Assembly: GCA_017853835.1 (NCBI GenBank)
Contig: JAFMIU010000021.1
Location: forward strand, 1-43,448
DNA: 43,448 nucleotides
DNA from: Pirellulales bacterium
Lineage (GTDB): Bacteria > Planctomycetota > Planctomycetia > Pirellulales > UBA1268
Direction of reading: 5' to 3'
Part shown: positions 34,036-42,457 of the stretch, one piece after another
How the letters are laid out: each line of letters begins with the position of its first letter
How positions within the stretch are numbered: position 1 is the first letter of the stretch
Made by a program: the position numbers and the translations under genes
Notes under the pieces: generated by a model
Databases searched by the model: none
Told to the model about the DNA's origin: nothing
What the model saw: only the letters and a program-made list of their open reading frames with translations

Positions 34036-34335
34036 CGTGAATGCTCCTCCTGGTCATGACAGGCTGGCAGCGGCTCGCCGCCATCACCTCGCCGGGGCAA
34101 CTCCTGTTCGCCAGGGCTTTGGTGACGGAGAACTCTTCTCAGCCGGTCAAGCGATTGCTTCAAGTGATTGTGCAGCAACGACTTGCAGTCATTCGCGCGA
34201 GGCTGGCTTCTTTTGTGGCACGAGTGCCTCGTTTCGTGGCACTGGTGGGCGTGCCTGTTTCTTAGGCAGGGGGCCTGAGTCGCATTTCCAAAATGTCCGG
34301 CAGGATTTGCCCGATCGGCGCACCCGATTCTGCCG
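34036..34335. other. Intergenic region with 21-bp-spaced direct repeat
   Basis: This 300-base gap lies upstream of the HicB-like gene and downstream of the ATP-grasp gene. TTTGTGGCAC (34212-34221) recurs as TTCGTGGCAC (34233-34242), exactly 21 bp apart. The first copy continues as GGCACGAGTGCC, an inverted repeat. These could be operator half-sites for the ribbon-helix-helix protein itself. No coding frame or terminator was seen. Confidence 0.4.
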
Positions 34336-35214
34336 TTACAAGCCGGCCTGGGCGGCCCGCTCCAGCGTGCTGGCCACCCTTTCGGCGAGGTCGGCGTCGC
34401 ACACCGTCTGGAGCCCCCGCCACCCCGGCACGGCGTTGACCTCCACCACCACTGGTCCCTGGGGGGTCGGTATCAGGTCGACCCCCGCGATGTCGGCTCC
34501 CAAGGCGGCCGCGCTGCGGCGGGCCAGATCGATCCACTCAGGAGGGGCGATGAAGGGTTCGGGGCGACCTCCGAGGGCGACGTTCGTGCGCCATTCCCCG
34601 GGGGGGGCGATCCGGCGCATCGCATGCACCTCCGACCCGACCACGAGGATCCTGGCATCCCACCCTGGGTGATCGAGAAACTCCTGAAGGTAGATCACCC
34701 CCTGCGCCCCGGCCGATGCGGCCTCCTCGGGGCTTGCGATGCGCACGATGCCCTGCCCCCGCGAGCCGAAGAGCGGTTTTGCCACGCATGTCCCGCCGAG
34801 CTGGGCGCAGGCCGAACGGGCGTCGTCGGCACTCTGCACGACCAGCGTGTGCGGCACGGGCACACCGGCACCGGCCATCACGGCGAGCGAAAGGTATTTG
34901 TCGATGGCGATCTCGAGGGCACGGGGGCGATTGATGACCGGCGTGCCGGCAGCCTCCAGTCTGCCGAGCACATCCATGCGAAAAATCACCTCTTCGAGGC
35001 GGTCGGTCGGGGATCGTCCTCCGGGCATGCCGCGCACCACGATCACGTCGGCCTGCTCGATCGCCCGAGGGAGAAACCCTGGGCCATGGGAGGTCACCGC
35101 CGCGCCGAGTTCCCCCCAGGCGACGACCGACGCGTCGTGTCCGCGGCGCTCGAGGGCAGTGGTGAGCCGCTCCACGTGCCAGCCGCAGCGTTCTCCGAGC
35201 ACCACGACCCGCAT
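34336..35214 (-). CDS. RimK-like ATP-grasp ligase linked to mch
   Basis: A 292-residue ATP-grasp protein resembling RimK and the archaeal tetrahydromethanopterin glutamate ligase MptN. Motifs are INRPRALEIAIDKYLSLAVM, CVAKPLFGSRGQGIVRI (ATP-binding lysine and glycine loop), VIYLQEFLDHPGWDARILVV and the metal site GVDLIPTPQGPVVVEVNAVPGWRG (VVVEVNAVPGW). RimK-type enzymes add glutamate to a carboxylate. It starts 13 bases after mch, so the two are co-transcribed. That context supports a role in finishing the pterin side chain, by inference. The start at 35214 gives the natural RVVVLGERCG opening. Confidence 0.82.
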   Translation of the reverse strand: MRVVVLGERCGWHVERLTTALERRGHDASVVAWGELGAAVTSHGPGFLPRAIEQADVIVVRGMPGGRSPTDRLEEVIFRMDVLGRLEAAGTPVINRPRALEIAIDKYLSLAVMAGAGVPVPHTLVVQSADDARSACAQLGGTCVAKPLFGSRGQGIVRIASPEEAASAGAQGVIYLQEFLDHPGWDARILVVGSEVHAMRRIAPPGEWRTNVALGGRPEPFIAPPEWIDLARRSAAALGADIAGVDLIPTPQGPVVVEVNAVPGWRGLQTVCDADLAERVASTLERAAQAGL

Positions 35215-35227
35215 CGAGGTGCCCCGC

Positions 35228-36178
35228 TCAGTCGGTCGTGAAGGAACGGGCGAGAATGTCCGGGGCACACGCACCGAACACGTGCCGATGCCCGGTGTCG
35301 ATATTGACCAGCGTGAGCATCGCCGGTGCGAACAGCGCCGGATCGAGCGCGTAGAAGTCGCGTCCGGCCCGATCGAAGAGCACGGCGAACGGCTCGCCGT
35401 ACGACGCCGACGATCGGCTCACCGCCCGTGGGCCAATCGCCGCCAGCGAGGCGTCGTCGCCCGTCACGTCGATCGTCACGGCCCCGCCGTAGAGAATCGC
35501 GTCGTTCGTGCGGCCGATGGCGGCGAGATCGTCGGCAGGAATCGGTGGAAGCGGGGCGGTGCCGCTCCCCCGCACGACGCGTGTGAGGTCGAACCGCAGG
35601 TCGTGGAGCTTGTGCAGGGCGGTTTCGAGCGACCGAGCCACCACCTGGAGAGTGCCTGCCACGCTTGCGGTTCGGGCCGCCAGCAACAGGAGGTGGTCCG
35701 GTGCCACGCCTGCGGCTTCGGCGAGCGAGCCGCACACGTCGTCCGGGGGCAAGGAGGCGGTTTCAAGGAGTCCCACCGCCACCGGCGGTCGTTCGCGGAG
35801 GCCGATCTCATCGAACAGTTCCTCGCGGCCGATCGCGGCCCGCATCGGCCCGCTTGCCATGGCAAAGTAGCCCTTCGTCGACACCTTCCAGCCGGCATAC
35901 TGCGCGGCGAGGCAGGCCGCGACCGGTGAGTCGCTCGCGGCTCCCACCATGGGCCACGGGAATCCGGCGCCAGGCACGCCGCCGGCCGAGAGCGTCACGT
36001 GCCCGAGGCCTCCCATCGACGACTCGGCCATCGCGAGGCCGGCCGCCGTGCCGCCGGCCGAATCGACGCCGCAGTCCACCACCCAGACGCCCCCGCGTTG
36101 CACGCACGTGGCGCCGAAGGCGGCAGGATCCTCGCGGAGCGGGAGGGCCCGTTTGAATGCCGCCTCGTTGAGTGTCAT
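35228..36178 (-). CDS. mch: Methenyl-tetrahydromethanopterin cyclohydrolase
   Basis: Mch of 316 residues, which hydrolyses methenyl-H4MPT to formyl-H4MPT. Family blocks are DCGVDSAGGTAAGLAMAE, SSMGGLGHVTL, AAQYAGWKVST, FAMASGPMRAAIGREELFD and NDAILYGGAVTIDV. The start at 36178 is chosen because GGGAG lies eight bases upstream. It is followed by the RimK-like gene 13 bases on and diverges from a DtxR-type regulator 107 bases away. It completes the Fae-MtdB-Mch series in this window; formyltransferase/hydrolase subunits (Ftr, Fhc) are not here. Confidence 0.95.
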   Translation of the reverse strand: MTLNEAAFKRALPLREDPAAFGATCVQRGGVWVVDCGVDSAGGTAAGLAMAESSMGGLGHVTLSAGGVPGAGFPWPMVGAASDSPVAACLAAQYAGWKVSTKGYFAMASGPMRAAIGREELFDEIGLRERPPVAVGLLETASLPPDDVCGSLAEAAGVAPDHLLLLAARTASVAGTLQVVARSLETALHKLHDLRFDLTRVVRGSGTAPLPPIPADDLAAIGRTNDAILYGGAVTIDVTGDDASLAAIGPRAVSRSSASYGEPFAVLFDRAGRDFYALDPALFAPAMLTLVNIDTGHRHVFGACAPDILARSFTTD

Positions 36179-36285
36179 GCCATCGGCTCCCGGGGCGATC
36201 ATAATGCGGTGTGGGCGGCCGCGCGGCAATCGGTCGCGTTTGGCTTCGGCCTTCCGCCCGAATCGATTCCCCTCGCGAGGCCGTT

Positions 36286-36963
36286 GTGAGCGTTCCGAGC
36301 CTGACCGTCGAAAACTACGTCAAGACGATCGAGCAGATCACCAGCGGCCAGGCCGGCCGGCCGGCCACCACGGGCCAGATCGCCTCGGCGCTCGGTGTGT
36401 CGCCCGGCACGGTGACGAGCATGCTCAAAACGCTCGATGCGGCGAGGCTGGCGACGCACCGCCCCTACGAGGGCGTGGCGCTCACGCGGGCTGGAAAGGT
36501 CTTGGCGTTGCGGGTGATTCGCCGCCATCGCCTCATCGAACTCTTCCTCCTCACAACGCTCAAGATGACCTGGGACGAGGTGCACGACGAGGCGGAGCAC
36601 ATGGAGCATGCGGTGAGCGACCTCCTCGTGGATCGGATCGACGCATTCCTGGGGCGTCCCGAGGTCGATCCCCATGGCGATCCGATTCCACGGGCCGACG
36701 CGGTGACGCTGGTGGACGCCGAGCCCGACACGCGACCGCTCGCCGAGTGCGAGGCCGGCGTCGCGTTTCGTCTCACGCGGGTGCTCGACCAGTCACCCGA
36801 GTTTCTTCGCTACCTCACCGAGTGCGGTCTGGGGATCAACACGACGGGCACCGTCGAGGTGGGGGCGGATCCGACCGGTCTGATGCGCATTCGATTCGCC
36901 GGTCGCATCATGGCCATCGCGACCGATGCGGCGGCCAAACTGATCGTGGCCGGAGGCGAGTGA
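36286..36963 (+). CDS. DtxR/MntR-family metal-dependent regulator
   Basis: A 225-residue iron- or manganese-dependent repressor. The winged HTH is TVENYVKTIEQI then TGQIASALGVSPGTVTSMLKTL. The dimerisation and metal-binding domain has RVIRRHRLIELFLL and WDEVHDEAEHMEHAVSDLL, with the expected His/Glu ligands. The C-terminal part (LTRVLDQSPEFLRYLTECG, then IRFAGRIMAIATDAAAKLI) is a FeoA/SH3-like domain. The start is taken as GTG 36286, with GAGG five bases upstream; an earlier ATG at 36211 would overlap the mch promoter region. It diverges from mch and is convergent with the PTPS gene. Confidence 0.88.
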   Translation: MSVPSLTVENYVKTIEQITSGQAGRPATTGQIASALGVSPGTVTSMLKTLDAARLATHRPYEGVALTRAGKVLALRVIRRHRLIELFLLTTLKMTWDEVHDEAEHMEHAVSDLLVDRIDAFLGRPEVDPHGDPIPRADAVTLVDAEPDTRPLAECEAGVAFRLTRVLDQSPEFLRYLTECGLGINTTGTVEVGADPTGLMRIRFAGRIMAIATDAAAKLIVAGGE

Positions 36964-37003
36964 TCGGACGGTCTCCGCGGCGTGTGGCAGCCATCTGCGC
37001 GTG

Positions 37004-37525
37004 TCACGCCCAGGCAGCGTCGGCGACCCGCTCCCACACCCCCGATTGACCGAGGCATTCATCGACCGACACCCGGACGTTTCCGGCGAGGGGCGTGCCT
37101 CGGCCATCGAAGGCACCGATCACCTCCATGCCGATCCAGCGGGCGAGCCACTCGGCGGTGGCATTGACCATCGGGAGCAGCACGCACTCCTCCAAGGGAA
37201 ACACCCAGCGGCGTTGGTCACGAAACGTGACCGTCACCTCGTCGCCACCATGCGGTCCCTTTGCCGTCGCGACCGCAAGCCGCGGATTCTCCGTGGGGAG
37301 GAGCATGCGGTGGTCCAGTCGCGCGACCACGCCCGTCACCGCGTCGCGCAGCGCGATGAAATCGACCACCATGCCGTGCGCGTCGGGCCGTCCCGACACG
37401 TCGACGCCAACGGTCCAGTTGTGCCCATGCACGGGCTCGCAGAGCTCATCGGTGAGCGTGATGAAGTGACCGGCGGAGAAGACGTGGACGGCCTTCTGGA
37501 GCCGCACTTCGAAGCGTTCGGTCAT
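37004..37525 (-). CDS. 6-pyruvoyl-tetrahydropterin synthase/QueD family protein
   Basis: A 173-residue T-fold protein of the PTPS/QueD family. Zinc ligands are His20 in FSAGHFI and His33 and His35 in VHGHNW; Cys29 stands where the catalytic cysteine does. Other blocks are VVDFIALRDAV and LDHRMLLPTENPRL. Its length exceeds the usual 120-140 residues by an insert around residues 95-120. Family members make 6-carboxy-tetrahydropterin for queuosine, or biopterin precursors. Here the ATG overlaps the CitG-like stop (ATGA) and C1 genes lie close by, so a role in H4MPT synthesis is possible, by inference. No other queuosine gene is in the window. Confidence 0.88.
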   Translation of the reverse strand: MTERFEVRLQKAVHVFSAGHFITLTDELCEPVHGHNWTVGVDVSGRPDAHGMVVDFIALRDAVTGVVARLDHRMLLPTENPRLAVATAKGPHGGDEVTVTFRDQRRWVFPLEECVLLPMVNATAEWLARWIGMEVIGAFDGRGTPLAGNVRVSVDECLGQSGVWERVADAAWA

Positions 37526-38436
37526 GATGAAGCCGGATGGAGGAGTGGATGCGAGGCCAGGCGGCCGTCACGAAGGAGAATATAGAGGGCGGCGGCGATC
37601 AGGTCGGCGGTGGTTCCGGGATTGATCCGCCGCGGCTCGCGAAGGGATGCGTCGAAGGCTGCGATGGCGACGGGACGGTCGGCCGCCGGCAGCGCCATGA
37701 TCGAGGCAGCCTGTCGGGACATAGCATCGGCCGTCGCCCGTCCGTGGCGGCGGGCGATCAGGGAGTCGGGCTCTCGGGCGAGTTGTCGCAGGTGAGCCTC
37801 GACCACGGCGTCGAGCAGTGGCCTGCCGGCGGCGATCGCCGAGGCGAGGTCGGCCGCGGGACCTGTGAAGAGCGGCGCAAAGCCACGGCTCCAGAGGCGG
37901 GCGATGAGATCACGATCAGCCGCCGCCTCCATGGCGTCGAGGATGTCGTCGGGGGGCGTGCCGGCGACATCGGCCCATGAGACGGTGCCCATGCCGCCAG
38001 GCCGGGCCAGGGCGATGGCGGCGTAGATATCGGCGGCATCATCTCGCGAGAGGCCCCCGAGCACGTCGGCGACGGCCTCGGGGGAGATCGGCACGCCATC
38101 GGCGACGGCGGCCAGCGGCGCCGTGAGCAGCACGATGCCGAGATTGGCGTTGGTGTCGGCTGCGGCCCGGGACGCCGACACGGCGTCAAGGATCGTGCGG
38201 CCGAGCGGCTGGTGCGGGGCGCGGTCGAGCACCGCGGCGCTGGCGAGCGCGGCGGCGACCAGATCGGCGAAGCAGAGGTCGGGAAACGACGCGAGCGGAT
38301 GAACATTCCCCGGCTTGGGCGCGGCGGCCTCCACGACGCCGGCGATCGCCGCGCACCACCCCCGACTGCCGACGGGGAAGGACCGCGCCGCACGGCCGAT
38401 CGATTCATGTCCGATTGTGCCGGTTGCGACGGTCAT
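37522..38436 (-). CDS. CitG-like triphosphoribosyl-dephospho-CoA synthase family protein
   Basis: A 304-residue member of the CitG/MdcB family. The signature KPGNVHPLASFPDLCFADLV and the conserved DTNANLGIVLLTAPLA are clear, with ARPGGMGTVSW and SLIARRHG later. CitG makes the prosthetic group of citrate lyase from ATP and dephospho-CoA, but no citrate lyase or malonate decarboxylase genes are nearby. Homologues turn up in H4MPT-linked gene sets, from memory, so an unknown triphosphoribosyl or ribosyl transfer in cofactor synthesis is plausible. It is first in a coupled pair with the PTPS gene and diverges from ppk1, 102 bases away. Confidence 0.82.
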   Translation of the reverse strand: MTVATGTIGHESIGRAARSFPVGSRGWCAAIAGVVEAAAPKPGNVHPLASFPDLCFADLVAAALASAAVLDRAPHQPLGRTILDAVSASRAAADTNANLGIVLLTAPLAAVADGVPISPEAVADVLGGLSRDDAADIYAAIALARPGGMGTVSWADVAGTPPDDILDAMEAAADRDLIARLWSRGFAPLFTGPAADLASAIAAGRPLLDAVVEAHLRQLAREPDSLIARRHGRATADAMSRQAASIMALPAADRPVAIAAFDASLREPRRINPGTTADLIAAALYILLRDGRLASHPLLHPASS

Positions 38437-38538
38437 GGGAGGAACTCGTCAGGAACGGAATGGCAGGGCCTCGCCATCCTCAAAGGGTACACTCGAAAGA
38501 GAGATTGATCGGGAAGCTCAGGCTGCGACGAGAGGATC

Positions 38539-40692
38539 ATGGCGACGGCGATCGAAATGACGACGAGCACCACCGTCGGGGCGGAATGCTTCATCAACCG
38601 CGAGTTGAGCTGGCTCGACTTCAACCAGCGGGTGCTGGAGGAGGCTGAGAACGCCGAAAATCCCCTGATGGAGCGGCTGAAGTTCCTCGCGATCTTCAGT
38701 TCGAACCTGGACGAGTTCTTCATGATCCGCGTGTCGGGGCTTCGGGAGCAGGCCTTTGGCGAGAGCGCGCCGCAGGACTATTCGCCCGACGGCATGACGG
38801 CCATGGAGCAGTTGAAGGTGATCGCCTGCCGCACCCAGGAACTGGTGGCGCGGCAGTATCGCTGCCTGCGCGACAGCATCGGCCCGGCGATGGCGGCCGA
38901 GGGCTTCCAGCTGCTTCGCTATGCGTCGCTCGAGGGAAGTCAGCGGGAGCAGGTCGATCGGTTTTTTCGTGAGCGCGCCCTGCCCATCCTCACGCCCATG
39001 GCGGTCGACCCGGCCCATCCCTCGCCCCGCTATCACAACCGCGGCCTCTATCTCGGCGTGATGCTGCATCGCGGGGAGGGGCTCGGACCGAAGAAGATGT
39101 TTGCGGTGGTGCAGGTGCCCCAGGTGCTTCCGAGAATCCTGGCGCTGTCGGGCGGCGCCCCCGGCAGTTATCCGTTCGTGTTGCTGGAAGATGTGGTGTC
39201 GGCCCGCCTCCCGGAGCTTTTCGGCGGATTCACGGTTGAATCGTGGACGGCCTTCCGCGTGACCCGCGACAGCGACGTTGATCTGCTCGAGCAGGAGTCG
39301 GACGACATGCTCAAGCTGATCGAGGATCGGATCAAGGCCCGCCAGCGTGGGCAGGCGGTTCGCATCGAGATCGCATCGCGGGCCAACGACAGCCTGGCCG
39401 AGATGATCATCGACGAGGAAGGGCTGAAGGGCACGGCCGACGGCACCTGCGACGACTACAGCGAGGTGTACCGTGTCGACGGTCCGCTCGACCTCACGTC
39501 GCTCTGGGAGCTCTACAAGCTGCCCGGTTTCGACCGGCTTCACGACAAGCCGTTTACGCCACGGATCCCGCGAGGGCTCGAGCGGCGCAGTCCGGACATC
39601 TTCGCGGCGATCGCCCATCGCGACATCCTCCTCCACCACCCCTACGAATCATTCGACCCAGTCGTCGAGTTCGTCACGACCGCGGCGGCCGATCCCCGCG
39701 TGCTCGCGATCAAGCAGACGCTCTACCGCACGAGCGGCGACTCCCCCATCTCCCGCGCTCTGATGGCGGCGGCGGAGTCGGGCAAGCACGTGACGGCGCT
39801 CGTGGAACTCAAGGCGCGATTCGACGAGGCCAACAACGTCAGCTGGGCGCGGCAGATGGAGCGTGCCGGTGTGCACGTGGTCTTTGGCTTTCTCGACCTG
39901 AAGACGCATTGCAAGGTCTCGATGGTGGTGCGGCAGGAGGGGCAGGGGCTGAAGCGATACGTCCATCTCGGAACCGGCAACTACAACCCGACCACGGCGC
40001 TCCTCTACACCGACCTCGGGCTGTTCACCGCCGACGAGTCGATTGCCGAGGATGCGTCGGCGTTGTTCAATCTCCTGACGGGTTATTCCCAGGGCTATGC
40101 CTGGCAGCGGCTGATCGTGGCGCCGGAGGCGCTCCATCAGCGCACCATCGAGCTGATCGACGAGCAGGCCCAGCGGGCTCGCGAGGGGCGACCCTCCCGG
40201 ATCTTCGCCAAACTCAATGCGATCGTGGACCATCGCGTGATCGAGGCGCTCTACCGCGCCAGTCAGGCCGGCGTGCCGATCGACATCGTGGCACGCGGCA
40301 TCTGCGGCCTCCGGCCCGGCGTGCCGGGGCTGAGCGAGACCATCCGAGTGCGGAGCATCATCGATCGGTTCCTCGAGCACAGCCGGCTCTACATCTTCGG
40401 CCCCGACGAGGAGGCGAAGGTGTTTCTTTCGAGCGCCGACTGGATGCCGCGCAACTTCTTTCGAAGGGTCGAGGTGATGTTTCCGGTGTTGTCGCTGGAG
40501 CTCGTCTCGCGGATCCTCAACGACATCGTGCCGGTGTATCTGGCCGACAACACGCGGGCGCGTGTGCTCGATGCAAGCGGCACCTTCCAGATGCTTTCGC
40601 CCGCGGAGGGGCAGCCGTCGAGACGCTGCCAGTATGAGTTTCTGGACCAACGGCCATCCGCGGCGGTGGAGTCGATGCCGACCGTCTCCTGA
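38539..40692 (+). CDS. ppk1: Polyphosphate kinase 1
   Basis: PPK1 of 717 residues, which makes polyphosphate from ATP. The N-terminal domain is FINRELSWLDFNQRVLEEA and FLAIFSSNLDEFFMIRVSGL. The catalytic core has IKQTLYRTSGDSPI, LVELKARFDEANNV and LKTHCKVSMVV (His457, likely the phosphohistidine) followed by RYVHLGTGNYNP. Near the C-terminus are ICGLRPGVPGLSETIRVRSI and SSADWMPRNFFRRVE. Start 38539 has GAGAGGA upstream. It diverges from the CitG-like gene. No exopolyphosphatase is nearby. Confidence 0.97.
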   Translation: MATAIEMTTSTTVGAECFINRELSWLDFNQRVLEEAENAENPLMERLKFLAIFSSNLDEFFMIRVSGLREQAFGESAPQDYSPDGMTAMEQLKVIACRTQELVARQYRCLRDSIGPAMAAEGFQLLRYASLEGSQREQVDRFFRERALPILTPMAVDPAHPSPRYHNRGLYLGVMLHRGEGLGPKKMFAVVQVPQVLPRILALSGGAPGSYPFVLLEDVVSARLPELFGGFTVESWTAFRVTRDSDVDLLEQESDDMLKLIEDRIKARQRGQAVRIEIASRANDSLAEMIIDEEGLKGTADGTCDDYSEVYRVDGPLDLTSLWELYKLPGFDRLHDKPFTPRIPRGLERRSPDIFAAIAHRDILLHHPYESFDPVVEFVTTAAADPRVLAIKQTLYRTSGDSPISRALMAAAESGKHVTALVELKARFDEANNVSWARQMERAGVHVVFGFLDLKTHCKVSMVVRQEGQGLKRYVHLGTGNYNPTTALLYTDLGLFTADESIAEDASALFNLLTGYSQGYAWQRLIVAPEALHQRTIELIDEQAQRAREGRPSRIFAKLNAIVDHRVIEALYRASQAGVPIDIVARGICGLRPGVPGLSETIRVRSIIDRFLEHSRLYIFGPDEEAKVFLSSADWMPRNFFRRVEVMFPVLSLELVSRILNDIVPVYLADNTRARVLDASGTFQMLSPAEGQPSRRCQYEFLDQRPSAAVESMPTVS

Positions 40693-40720
40693 CGGGGACG
40701 CGGTGCGGAGCACTGCCGCC

Positions 40721-40749
40721 TTGAGGGGGATCGGCCTCGTTCCTAGAAT
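40721..40749 (+). promoter_or_regulatory. Promoter of the DnaJ-like gene
   Basis: TTGAGG (40721-40726), a 17-base spacer and TAGAAT (40744-40749), matching four and five of six consensus bases, lie 46 bases before the ATG. This would also drive rnpA and yidD. Confidence 0.6.
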
Positions 40750-40794
40750 CGTTCCATCGGCACATCGTTCACCGCGACGCGGGATGACAGATTC

Positions 40795-41760
40795 ATGGCG
40801 GATGATCATTACCAGACGCTCGGGGTTTCTCGGACAGCGTCTGCGGAAGACATCCGCAAGGCCTACCGCGAGCTGGCGCGGAAGTACCATCCCGATCTCC
40901 ATCCCGATGACGACGCGGCGAAGGAGAAGTTCAAGAAGGTTCAGGCCGCCTTCGACGTGCTGAACGATCCCAGCAAGCGGGAGATGTATGACCGCTACGG
41001 CAGTTCGTTCGAGGGCGTGGGGGCGGGCGGTCCACGTGGCTGGAGCGGGGGCCCGTTTCCGGGGGGCGGCGGCTTTCCCGGGGGCGGCGGTGGGTCTGAG
41101 ATCGACCTCGAGAGCCTTTTCGGAGGCGCCGGCGGGTTTGAGCAGATCTTCGGCGGTGGTCGGGGGCGGTCCGCGGGAGGGCGAAAGCGTCGCGCCGCGC
41201 AGGCTCCTGGCGACGACATCACGGCTCGCTTGAGCATTCCCTTCACGCTCGCGATCGACGGCGGCAAGGCCGACGTGGCGGTGGATCGAGGCGGCACCAA
41301 GGAAACGATCAGCGTGACGATTCCTCAGGGGGTTCCTGACGGTGCTCGGATGCGGCTGCGTGGACAGGGGCTTCCGGGCACGGGGGGCGGCCCCGCCGGT
41401 GATCTGCTGCTCGAGGTCGACATCGAACCCCACCCCATCTTTCGTCGCGACGGCGATACGCTCGAGGTCACGCTGCCGGTGACGGTGGCCGAGGCCATCA
41501 GCGGTGCCAAGGTCGACGTGCCCACCCCCTGGGGCACGATCGCGCTGAAGGTGCCGCCCCGCACCAGCGGCGGACGCAAACTGCGGGCGGCCGGCATGGG
41601 GGTGCGTCATGCCAACGGGGCGAAGGGTGATCTCATCGCAGAGGTGCAGATCATGCTGCCCGACACGAGTGACGCAGCCGCGATGGAGAGCCTGCTGCAG
41701 GCAGCGACGGCGGCGCAGGCGACCGTCGAGTCGAGCCCGCGGGCCCAACTCCGGTGGTAG
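40795..41760 (+). CDS. DnaJ-like co-chaperone (type B, CbpA-like)
   Basis: A 321-residue J-domain protein. The J domain (residues 1-70) has YQTLGVSRTASAEDIRKAYR and the essential HPD in RKYHPDLHPDD. A Gly/Phe-rich linker follows (GGPFPGGGGFPGGGGGS and ESLFGGAGGFEQIF). The two C-terminal beta domains have LSIPFTLAIDGGKADV, TIPQGVPDGARMRLRGQG and GDLLLEVDIEPHPIF. There is no CxxCxGxG zinc region, so it is type B (CbpA-like) and not DnaJ proper. It stimulates an Hsp70 ATPase. It overlaps rnpA by 7 bases. Confidence 0.93.
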   Translation: MADDHYQTLGVSRTASAEDIRKAYRELARKYHPDLHPDDDAAKEKFKKVQAAFDVLNDPSKREMYDRYGSSFEGVGAGGPRGWSGGPFPGGGGFPGGGGGSEIDLESLFGGAGGFEQIFGGGRGRSAGGRKRRAAQAPGDDITARLSIPFTLAIDGGKADVAVDRGGTKETISVTIPQGVPDGARMRLRGQGLPGTGGGPAGDLLLEVDIEPHPIFRRDGDTLEVTLPVTVAEAISGAKVDVPTPWGTIALKVPPRTSGGRKLRAAGMGVRHANGAKGDLIAEVQIMLPDTSDAAAMESLLQAATAAQATVESSPRAQLRW

Positions 41761-42191
41761 CCGGACGTCCGGCGGGTTTGCCGAAGCGGGCGAGGCTCCT
41801 GCGGCCTTCGGAGTTTGGCCGGGTGTACGACGCTCGGGCGTCCGCGGCGTCGGGATCGCTCGTGCTCTATGCAGCCCCGCACCCCGAGAACGGGTCGGGC
41901 GTGCGGCTGGGACTGTCGGTGTCGCGGCGCATCGGGTCGGCGGTGGTGCGAAACCGATGGAAGCGACGGCTCCGCGAAGCCTTTCGGCAGGTGCGTGCCG
42001 GCCTGCCTCCCGGCAATGATTTCATCCTCGTCGTGCGGTCCGGGAAGGCGCCGCGCGGTGCGGAAGGGGCCGAGCAGATCGAATCGCTGATCGGTGGTCT
42101 CGTCGAGCGAGTGGTGCGTCGCAAGGGCTATGGCACGGCCGATGCGGTGCCGAACCCCAGGCCGCCGGGTGGCCGAGGGCGACGGAGGTGA
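41754..42191 (+). CDS. rnpA: Ribonuclease P protein component
   Basis: RnpA of 145 residues, the protein subunit that helps RNase P RNA bind pre-tRNA. Motifs are LPKRARLLRPSEFGRVYDA, RLGLSVSRRIGSAVVRNRWKRRLREAFRQ (key RNR stretch VVRNRWKRRLREAFR) and NDFILVVRSGKAP. The C-terminus has a basic Pro/Gly/Arg extension. The GTG at 41754 overlaps the DnaJ-like stop; an in-frame TTG at 41778 is an alternative start. The usual rpmH gene is not adjacent, so the common rpmH-rnpA-yidD-yidC order is only partly kept. Confidence 0.95.
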   Translation: MVAGRPAGLPKRARLLRPSEFGRVYDARASAASGSLVLYAAPHPENGSGVRLGLSVSRRIGSAVVRNRWKRRLREAFRQVRAGLPPGNDFILVVRSGKAPRGAEGAEQIESLIGGLVERVVRRKGYGTADAVPNPRPPGGRGRRR

Positions 42192-42193
42192 GC

Positions 42194-42457
42194 ATGGCCC
42201 GGCCATCGCCCAGCGTGTGGCGGTCTTTCGGCGGATGGCTCGATCGGGCGGCCTCGGCCGTGTTGATCGCGGGCGTGATCGCGTACAAGCTGACGCTCAG
42301 CCCGCTGCTCGGGCGGCACTGCCGCTTCCAGCCGACCTGCAGCACCTACTTTCGTGAGGCGGTGACGAAATACGGCGCGGTGCGAGGCACGCTCAAGGGG
42401 CTCGCCCGCATCGGTCGGTGCCATCCGTGGCATCCCGGAGGCTACGATCCACCCTGA
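42194..42457 (+). CDS. yidD: Membrane protein insertion efficiency factor YidD
   Basis: YidD of 87 residues, a small membrane-associated protein that aids YidC-dependent insertion. The core is YKLTLSPLLGRHCRFQPTCS, then TYFREAVTKYGAVRGTLKG and the ending RIGRCHPWHPGGYDPP. Start 42194 is preferred over a GTG at 42188 because GGAGG lies five bases before it. It directly follows rnpA, and its end overlaps the NUDIX gene on the other strand by 16 bases. Confidence 0.96.
   Translation: MARPSPSVWRSFGGWLDRAASAVLIAGVIAYKLTLSPLLGRHCRFQPTCSTYFREAVTKYGAVRGTLKGLARIGRCHPWHPGGYDPP

Noticed and set aside
34212..34247. Sigma-54 promoter (TGGCAC present)
   Set aside because: The -12 element TTGC is missing at the required distance after either TGGCAC.
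39649..41748. 699-codon open frame on the reverse strand
   Set aside because: It spans the opposite strand of ppk1 and the DnaJ-like gene, both well supported.
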